Below are positions 5,155 through 8,248 of a stretch of 8,248 bases of DNA, one piece after another (positions within the stretch are counted from its first letter, which is position 1; the number at the start of each line of letters is the position of its first letter). A model generated the notes under the pieces. It saw nothing but the letters and a program-made list of their open reading frames with translations. It was not told the DNA's origin and ran no database searches. This stretch comes from Roseburia sp. (GTDB lineage Bacteria; Bacillota; Clostridia; Lachnospirales; Lachnospiraceae): NCBI GenBank assembly GCA_030844625.1, contig JAUUNJ010000101.1, positions 1 through 8,248 on the forward strand, given 5' to 3'. The translations under genes and the position numbers were made by a program.

Positions 5155-5254
5155 ATACCTGTGAGGGAAGGGAAAGTACCAATAGTCACGAAGGTCGCTA
5201 AGGATTGTAAGCCGCATACCTGTGAGGGAAAAGAGAGTACCAATAGCCACGAAG
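5155..5254 (+). repeat. Duplicated 39-nt leader element
   Basis: Two 39-nt copies (5155-5193 and 5216-5254, offset 61 nt) match at 35 positions. They begin ATACCTGTGAGGGAA and share GTACCAATAG and CACGAAG; all four differences are transitions. The offset is not a multiple of three, so a continuous reading frame from GTG 5161 would translate the two copies differently, which argues against a coding N-terminal extension of the gene at 5296. In its own frame each copy begins MRE(G/K)(K/R)VPI(V/A)TK from a GTG, but neither has a good ribosome binding site. A regulatory leader RNA or protein-binding DNA is most likely. Confidence 0.6.
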
Positions 5255-5295
5255 ACGGAAACCTTCCTAAAATAAAGAGAAAGGAAAAGCGAAGA

Positions 5296-5625
5296 ATGAA
5301 AAAATTCAATCTTAAGAACATCATGTTAAAAGCGTGGATGTTATTCAGAAGAAAAAAGGATCTGACCTTTGCCGAGTGCTTGCACAGGGCATGGTTGAGC
5401 GCAAAGGCAGAGGAAATCAATGAGAAACGTGTGGAAGATGCCAAAAGGGTGGCGGGCGTTACAGAGGAAACAGCAACGTGGAGCGCCTGGAAAGCATTAG
5501 GTTATGAAGTGATCCACGGATCAAAAGCATTATTCGGATGTGATCTGATCTGGGGGAGCAGGGGAGACGGGCAGATATACAAAGCGCGGTTCTTTGGAAA
5601 GTCTCAAGTACAAGCCATTGGATAA
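5296..5625 (+). CDS. Hypothetical protein of clostridial mobile elements
   Basis: The product has 109 residues from ATG 5296. I chose this start because AAGGAAAAG lies 6-14 nt upstream and because the upstream in-frame extension to GTG 5161 runs through a non-frame-preserving duplication. Residues 4-36 (FNLKNIMLKAWMLFRR then LTFAECLHRAWLSAK) resemble a helical N-terminal piece that recurs in small proteins of phages and conjugative elements of Firmicutes. The second half (WSAWKALGYEVIHGSKALFG then YKARFFGKSQVQAIG) looks like a small beta domain. The function is unknown to me. No signal peptide or membrane segment is visible. It is the first gene of the operon that ends with the integrase and is probably controlled by the operator at 5092-5107. 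Confidence 0.65.
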   Translation: MKKFNLKNIMLKAWMLFRRKKDLTFAECLHRAWLSAKAEEINEKRVEDAKRVAGVTEETATWSAWKALGYEVIHGSKALFGCDLIWGSRGDGQIYKARFFGKSQVQAIG

Positions 5626-5632
5626 TAAAAGT

Positions 5633-5663
5633 GCCCTTACCGAGCTGGCACTCTGGTAGGGGC
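5633..5663 (+). other. Hairpin just after the 5296-5625 gene
   Basis: GCCCTTACC (5633-5641) pairs with GGTAGGGGC (5655-5663) with one wobble. GAG (5642-5644) can further pair with CTC (5651-5653), leaving a one-base bulge and a 6-nt loop. The stem starts 8 nt after the stop codon but has no T-run after it. It may be an mRNA stabilising or processing element, or a weak attenuator between the first and second genes of the operon. From 5664 to 5733 I see only a ribosome binding site. Confidence 0.45.
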
Positions 5664-5733
5664 GTGTAACTCGCAAACTTATATTAAACGGCTACATCTG
5701 CATTATAACAGCTTGTAGCGGAAAGGTGCAATA

Positions 5734-6054
5734 GTGAAAACAGAAATTATAGACGCAGAGCAAGGAATTGTCGCTTGCAAACAAGATGAAATGCTTGTAG
5801 CAGGCGGCAAACGAGAAAATTTTATTTTTTGTTATTATTGTCAAAAGGACTGGATTGTGTTTAATGCAGAACATAAAGATTACAAAATGATACTGGAATT
5901 GATTCGTGACTATATGGAATTTGATGATCTCCAGAAAAAAGAATTTATGAATTATATAAAGGATCTTGGAAGTGCTAAGGAAATGTTTGACGTGTTTAAT
6001 CAGATCCTTAGAGTAAGAAAAAATATTCGTAAAAGAAAGTATGCCAATAAATAA
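5734..6054 (+). CDS. Hypothetical protein with a CxxC pair
   Basis: The product has 106 residues from GTG 5734, preceded by GGAAAGG 8 nt upstream. It is predicted to be soluble. The first 45 residues look like a small beta-rich domain, with two cysteines three apart in FCYYCQKDW (C33, C36) that could be metal-binding or incidental. Residues 50-106 are helical and end in a very basic tail (RVRKNIRKRKYANK), compatible with nucleic-acid binding. I do not recognise a family. It overlaps the next gene by 14 nt, so the two are translationally linked and probably function together. Frame integrity and the good start signal support a real gene. Confidence 0.65.
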   Translation: MKTEIIDAEQGIVACKQDEMLVAGGKRENFIFCYYCQKDWIVFNAEHKDYKMILELIRDYMEFDDLQKKEFMNYIKDLGSAKEMFDVFNQILRVRKNIRKRKYANK

Positions 6055-6544
6055 AAAAGAAAGGATTCGGGCAGTATGGAAAATCCTGCTGCCCTTGGAA
6101 GATAAAATGGAATTATTGAAAGACTTTAAAGTGAGCAACATTGTGATATCAGAGGATTTTGCAAATACGGCACCGGCAGAGAAAAAAATTGAAAGGGCAA
6201 GGAAGAGGTTAGAACATGGAGTAGATACTGCTGCAATCGTGTTAAATAACGATAATGTACTCATAGATGGATATTGTACCTATCTTGCTGCAAAAGAACT
6301 CGGAATGGAACATATAACAGCTACAAGGGGATATGTGGAATTAATAGAAGCAGTTCACGGCAGCAGTAAAAGAATATTTAGATGGAGAGTCCCACCGTAT
6401 CTGATCGGAGAGATAAAACCGGGAGATCGTTGTATTGTTCTCACCTATAAAGGAGCAAAACGTGTCCGGGTAAAGAATGTTGTGCAGCAGCAGACACCGG
6501 ATATTGGCAGATCAGTAAGGAAAGTTATAAAAAAATGTGTATGA
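6041..6544 (+). CDS. ParB-like-domain protein
   Basis: The product has 167 residues. Residues about 30-95 show the ParB/sulfiredoxin-type fold pattern: KVSNIVISEDFANTAPAE, then IVLNNDNVLIDGYCTYLAAK followed by ELGMEHI. In ParB-like proteins 'vLIDGhrRylAAkelG' is the core nucleotide-binding motif; here Cys-Thr replaces the usual His-Arg, so CTP or nuclease activity is doubtful. Residues 97-148 (GYVELIEAVHG, then FRWRVPPYLIGEIKPGDRC) form a second small beta domain seen in other element-encoded proteins. The start at 6041 overlaps the previous gene by 14 nt with a weak AAAGAAAG. An internal ATG 6107 with GGAAG six nt upstream gives a 145-residue form that starts nearer the domain and may be the true one. 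Its place just before the integrase suggests a role in element DNA maintenance or regulation. Confidence 0.7.
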   Translation: MPINKKERIRAVWKILLPLEDKMELLKDFKVSNIVISEDFANTAPAEKKIERARKRLEHGVDTAAIVLNNDNVLIDGYCTYLAAKELGMEHITATRGYVELIEAVHGSSKRIFRWRVPPYLIGEIKPGDRCIVLTYKGAKRVRVKNVVQQQTPDIGRSVRKVIKKCV

Positions 6545-6562
6545 AAGAAAGGTGGTGAAAGT

Positions 6563-7693
6563 ATGGCAACAGATAAGAGGGGCAGAAAGTTACCGAAAGG
6601 GATTAGGCAAAGAAGCAATTCGACATTTGAGGGTAGATTCACGTATCAGGGCGAAAGTTATTGTGTACATGCAAATACTATCGGAGAAACACAAAAAGCT
6701 ATGAATGACCTAAAATATAAGCTTGAACATGGTTTCTTTACCACTGCTAATAATATTACTTTTGGTGCGTGGTTTGATACATGGATGCAGCAGTATAAGA
6801 AAAATAAAGTTAAAATGGGGACATATCGGAGTTATGATGAATATTATAAGGTGGCAGTAAAAAACAGGCTTGCAAATAAAAGGCTTGAGAGTATTAGAGG
6901 GGAACATATCCAGAAGATATACAATGATTTGGCGGAAGCTGGTTACAAGTACGCAAGCATCAAAGTAGTCTCAGCTATGCTAAACGGCTGTTTTAGACAG
7001 GCAGTAAAAAATCAGATGATTGTGTATAATCCGGTAAAAGCTGCGGAACTTCCAAAGTGTGAGGAAAGAAATGTGCGTGTGGCCTTAACGAGGGAGCAGC
7101 AGGAGATATTTCTAAAATATGTTGATAAAAGTAAAAATAGGATATTTTTTCGTGTTATGTTATTCACGGGAATGAGGAATGGCGAATTAAGAGGGCTTAA
7201 ATATTCAGACATTGATAGGAAAAATAATGTGATACATGTTAGACGTACAATTAAGTATATAAAGGGTGTGGGATCTGTAGAAGATACACCCAAAACAAGG
7301 ACATCAACACGGGACATTCCACTTAGACCGGATATACTGGAACTGCTGCAAGAACAGAAAAAAATGAATGATAGAGGTGGAATACAGTATATAGACAGTT
7401 ACTATTTTATAGGATATAAAAATGGAAATCCAGTCTGTGAGACAACGATTGTAAACTCTTTACATAAAATTGTTGAGTGGATCAGAAAAGATGGTTATGA
7501 TTTCCCAGATATTACGCCGCATGCGTTGCGTCATACATTTGCTACCAGAGCAATAGAAGCCGGAATGCAACCGCAGACACTCAAAACAATATTAGGACAT
7601 AGTAGTCTGGCAATGACAATGGATTTATATAGTCATGTATTACCAACTACAAAACAAGAAGAAATGGAGAAAATAGCAAGTGCATTTTATTGA
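6563..7693 (+). CDS. int: Tyrosine-type site-specific recombinase (integrase)
   Basis: The product has 376 residues and is full length for the Tn916/phage-type integrase family. Residues about 5-58 form an AP2-like arm-DNA-binding domain (KGIRQRSNSTFEGRF, then TYQGESYCV). Residues about 65-155 are the core-binding SAM-like domain (TFGAWFDTWMQQY onward). The catalytic domain holds all expected residues: R205 (GMRNGELRGL), K244 (TPKTRTSTRDIPL), H320 and R323 (HALRHTFATR), H346 (LGHSSLAMT) and the nucleophile Y356 (DLYSHV). It should therefore be active, recombining the 27-bp cores. AAAGGTGG lies 7 nt before ATG 6563, and the gene follows the ParB-like gene by 18 nt in one operon. It lies 159 bp inside the right core, and the right arm repeat overlaps its terminator. 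Confidence 0.97.
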   Translation: MATDKRGRKLPKGIRQRSNSTFEGRFTYQGESYCVHANTIGETQKAMNDLKYKLEHGFFTTANNITFGAWFDTWMQQYKKNKVKMGTYRSYDEYYKVAVKNRLANKRLESIRGEHIQKIYNDLAEAGYKYASIKVVSAMLNGCFRQAVKNQMIVYNPVKAAELPKCEERNVRVALTREQQEIFLKYVDKSKNRIFFRVMLFTGMRNGELRGLKYSDIDRKNNVIHVRRTIKYIKGVGSVEDTPKTRTSTRDIPLRPDILELLQEQKKMNDRGGIQYIDSYYFIGYKNGNPVCETTIVNSLHKIVEWIRKDGYDFPDITPHALRHTFATRAIEAGMQPQTLKTILGHSSLAMTMDLYSHVLPTTKQEEMEKIASAFY

Positions 7694-7698
7694 TAAAC

Positions 7699-7733
7699 AT
7701 AGAGGAGAGAAAAACTTTCCTCTATATTTTTTT
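7699..7733 (+). terminator. Intrinsic terminator of the integrase operon
   Basis: ATAGAGGA (7699-7706) pairs exactly with TCCTCTAT (7718-7725). GAG/CTT extends the stem to 11 pairs with one wobble, leaving an AAAAA loop (7710-7714). A run of seven T follows (7727-7733). It starts 6 nt after the integrase stop and should shield secA from element transcription. Confidence 0.9.
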
Positions 7734-7751
7734 GTCCAAAAAATGTCCAAG
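7733..7751 (+). repeat. Right integrase arm-type site candidate
   Basis: This 19-bp sequence is an exact copy of 198-216, with two TGTCCAA words one helical turn apart. Its first base is the last T of the integrase terminator. In the circular form it would lie 101 bp on one side of the core with the left copy 73 bp on the other, both in the same orientation. Confidence 0.65.
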
Positions 7752-7852
7752 TTTGAACGAAAAAAGACAACATGAGACGAAAAATAGACTTGATAAAATA
7801 CCAGAAAATAGCGATAAAACCAACAAAGACGGCATTAGACAAGGCTTTTCCG

Positions 7853-7879
7853 AGTTAATAAAAAATTCACAAATCGTTT
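7853..7879 (+). repeat. attR core (right 27-bp direct repeat)
   Basis: This sequence is identical to 98-124. The chromosome resumes at ACGCC (7880). The segment between the right arm site and this core (7752-7852) is AT-rich, with no gene that I can support; an open frame across it (7690-7908) starts inside the integrase stop region on TTG and merges element with host DNA. Confidence 0.85.
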
Positions 7880-7892
7880 ACGCCTATTTTTG

Positions 7893-7921
7893 TTGTGGTG
7901 AAGCCTAAAAAGTGTTACAAT
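7893..7921 (+). promoter_or_regulatory. Probable secA promoter
   Basis: TTGTGG (7893-7898) and TACAAT (7916-7921) are separated by 17 nt, with TG one base before the -10 (extended -10). The attR core ends 13 nt upstream of the -35, so the promoter belongs wholly to the host. The A-rich core lies near the position of an UP element and is restored by the repeat after insertion. Confidence 0.6.
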
Positions 7922-7999
7922 AGCGATACCGTGCGAGGTTTCTGCATAAATGACAGAAATTTTTCAAATAACAGAGCCGGGACAGGAATAGGAGTTTTT

Positions 8000-8248
8000 A
8001 TGGGAGCATTGACAAAAATCTTCGGGACACACAGCGAGAGAGAGCTGAAAAGAATCTATCCGCTTGTTGACAAAGTAGAGTCTTATCGTGACTCTATGCA
8101 GAAACTTTCCGATGAAGAATTAAGAAACAAAACAAAAGAATATAAAGAGCGTCTGGAAAAGGGCGAGACTTTGGATGACCTTTTGCCGGAAGCATTTGCA
8201 ACGGTTCGTGAAGCAGCAAAACGTGTGCTCGGCATGGAGCATTACCGC
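8000..8248 (+). CDS. secA: Preprotein translocase ATPase SecA, N-terminal 83 residues (partial)
   Basis: The frame from ATG 8000 is open to the window edge and reads [20 protein letters not shown], then [34 protein letters not shown] and VLGMEHYR. This is the conserved SecA start: the N-terminal helix that binds lipid and SecYEG, the 'SDEEL..KT..fk.Rl..[13 protein letters not shown]' segment and the Q-motif approach '[15 protein letters not shown]'. SecA drives post-translational export through SecYEG by ATP hydrolysis. AGGAATAGGAG ends about 5-6 nt before the start codon. As an essential housekeeping gene it marks the right flank as chromosome. The closest resemblance, from memory of family patterns, is to clostridial (Lachnospiraceae) SecA. 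Confidence 0.95.
   Translation, partial: MGALTKIFGTHSERELKRIYPLVDKVESYRDSMQKLSDEELRNKTKEYKERLEKGETLDDLLPEAFATVREAAKRVLGMEHYR

Larger units (their letters stand above)
98..7879 (+). mobile_element. 7.76-kb integrative element with tyrosine integrase, inserted upstream of secA
   Basis: The element is bounded by perfect 27-bp direct repeats (98-124 and 7853-7879), whose starts are 7,755 bp apart. A complete tyrosine integrase gene lies at the right end and reads toward it. Inside are a Cro/CI-type repressor facing an excisionase-like HTH gene, a small winged-helix protein, two ribbon-helix-helix regulators, a ParB-like-domain protein, several unknown small proteins and a nuclease pseudogene. 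Host genes flank both sides: an unnamed gene whose stop codon is in the left repeat, and secA to the right. I see no relaxase, coupling protein, transposase or phage structural gene. It cannot be placed confidently among conjugative elements, mobilisable elements or phage satellites. It may be a minimal element mobilised in trans or a reduced relic. Confidence 0.88.

Noticed and set aside
5692..6264. 190-codon minus-strand frame rich in Phe, Leu and Ile
   Set aside because: It lies antisense to two plus-strand genes with good start signals; the hydrophobic composition is what AT-rich coding DNA gives on its complement.
7690..7908. 72-codon frame after the integrase
   Set aside because: The TTG start overlaps the integrase stop, the frame runs through a terminator, the arm site and attR, and ends over the secA promoter.

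Overview
The window is AT-rich DNA from a low-GC Gram-positive bacterium, most likely a gut Lachnospiraceae (Clostridia). This is inferred from the SecA N-terminus at the right edge and from the style of the small accessory proteins. It shows a small integrative element caught between two chromosomal genes. The left edge (1-103) is the last 33 codons of an unidentified host gene. The right edge (8000 onward) is the start of secA. A perfect 27-bp direct repeat (98-124 and 7853-7879) marks the two element ends, 7,755 bp apart. The left core copy contains the stop codon of the upstream gene, and the right copy lies 13 bp upstream of the predicted secA -35 box, so insertion should leave both neighbours intact. 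A second, 19-bp direct repeat (198-216 and 7733-7751), each copy holding two GTCCAA words, sits just inside the two ends and fits integrase arm-binding sites.

Layout from left to right: (i) 125-944, no convincing gene, but a dense series of dyads, a 15-bp perfect inverted repeat around a nested stem, a ~22-nt direct repeat and three GGACAAAnTGACC words; (ii) a divergent regulatory switch, with a Cro/CI-type HTH repressor on the minus strand (976-1605) facing an excisionase-like HTH gene (1823-2014) that leads a three-gene operon ending in a small winged-helix protein possibly involved in replication (2356-2709); (iii) four copies of the palindrome TGTCCTGnnnC(A/G)GGACA at 2723-2860; (iv) a small basic ORF (3075-3287), then about 480 bp of degenerate direct repeats with a 10-12 bp period (3320-3800), which resembles an iteron-type origin; (v) a minus-strand cassette of two paralogous ribbon-helix-helix genes followed by a decayed Uma2-family nuclease gene and a terminator; (vi) a divergent promoter region with near-perfect palindromic operators; (vii) a plus-strand operon of a duplicated leader, two unknown small proteins, a ParB-like-domain protein and the tyrosine integrase, closed by a strong terminator.

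I see no relaxase, transposase, terminase or complete large replication protein. The element is therefore either a minimal satellite that borrows functions in trans, or a reduced remnant. The most unusual material is non-coding: the structured left end, the GGACAA palindromes and the helically phased repeat tract. Together these occupy roughly a fifth of the element and look like replication or mobilisation DNA with no recognisable initiator beyond the small winged-helix protein.
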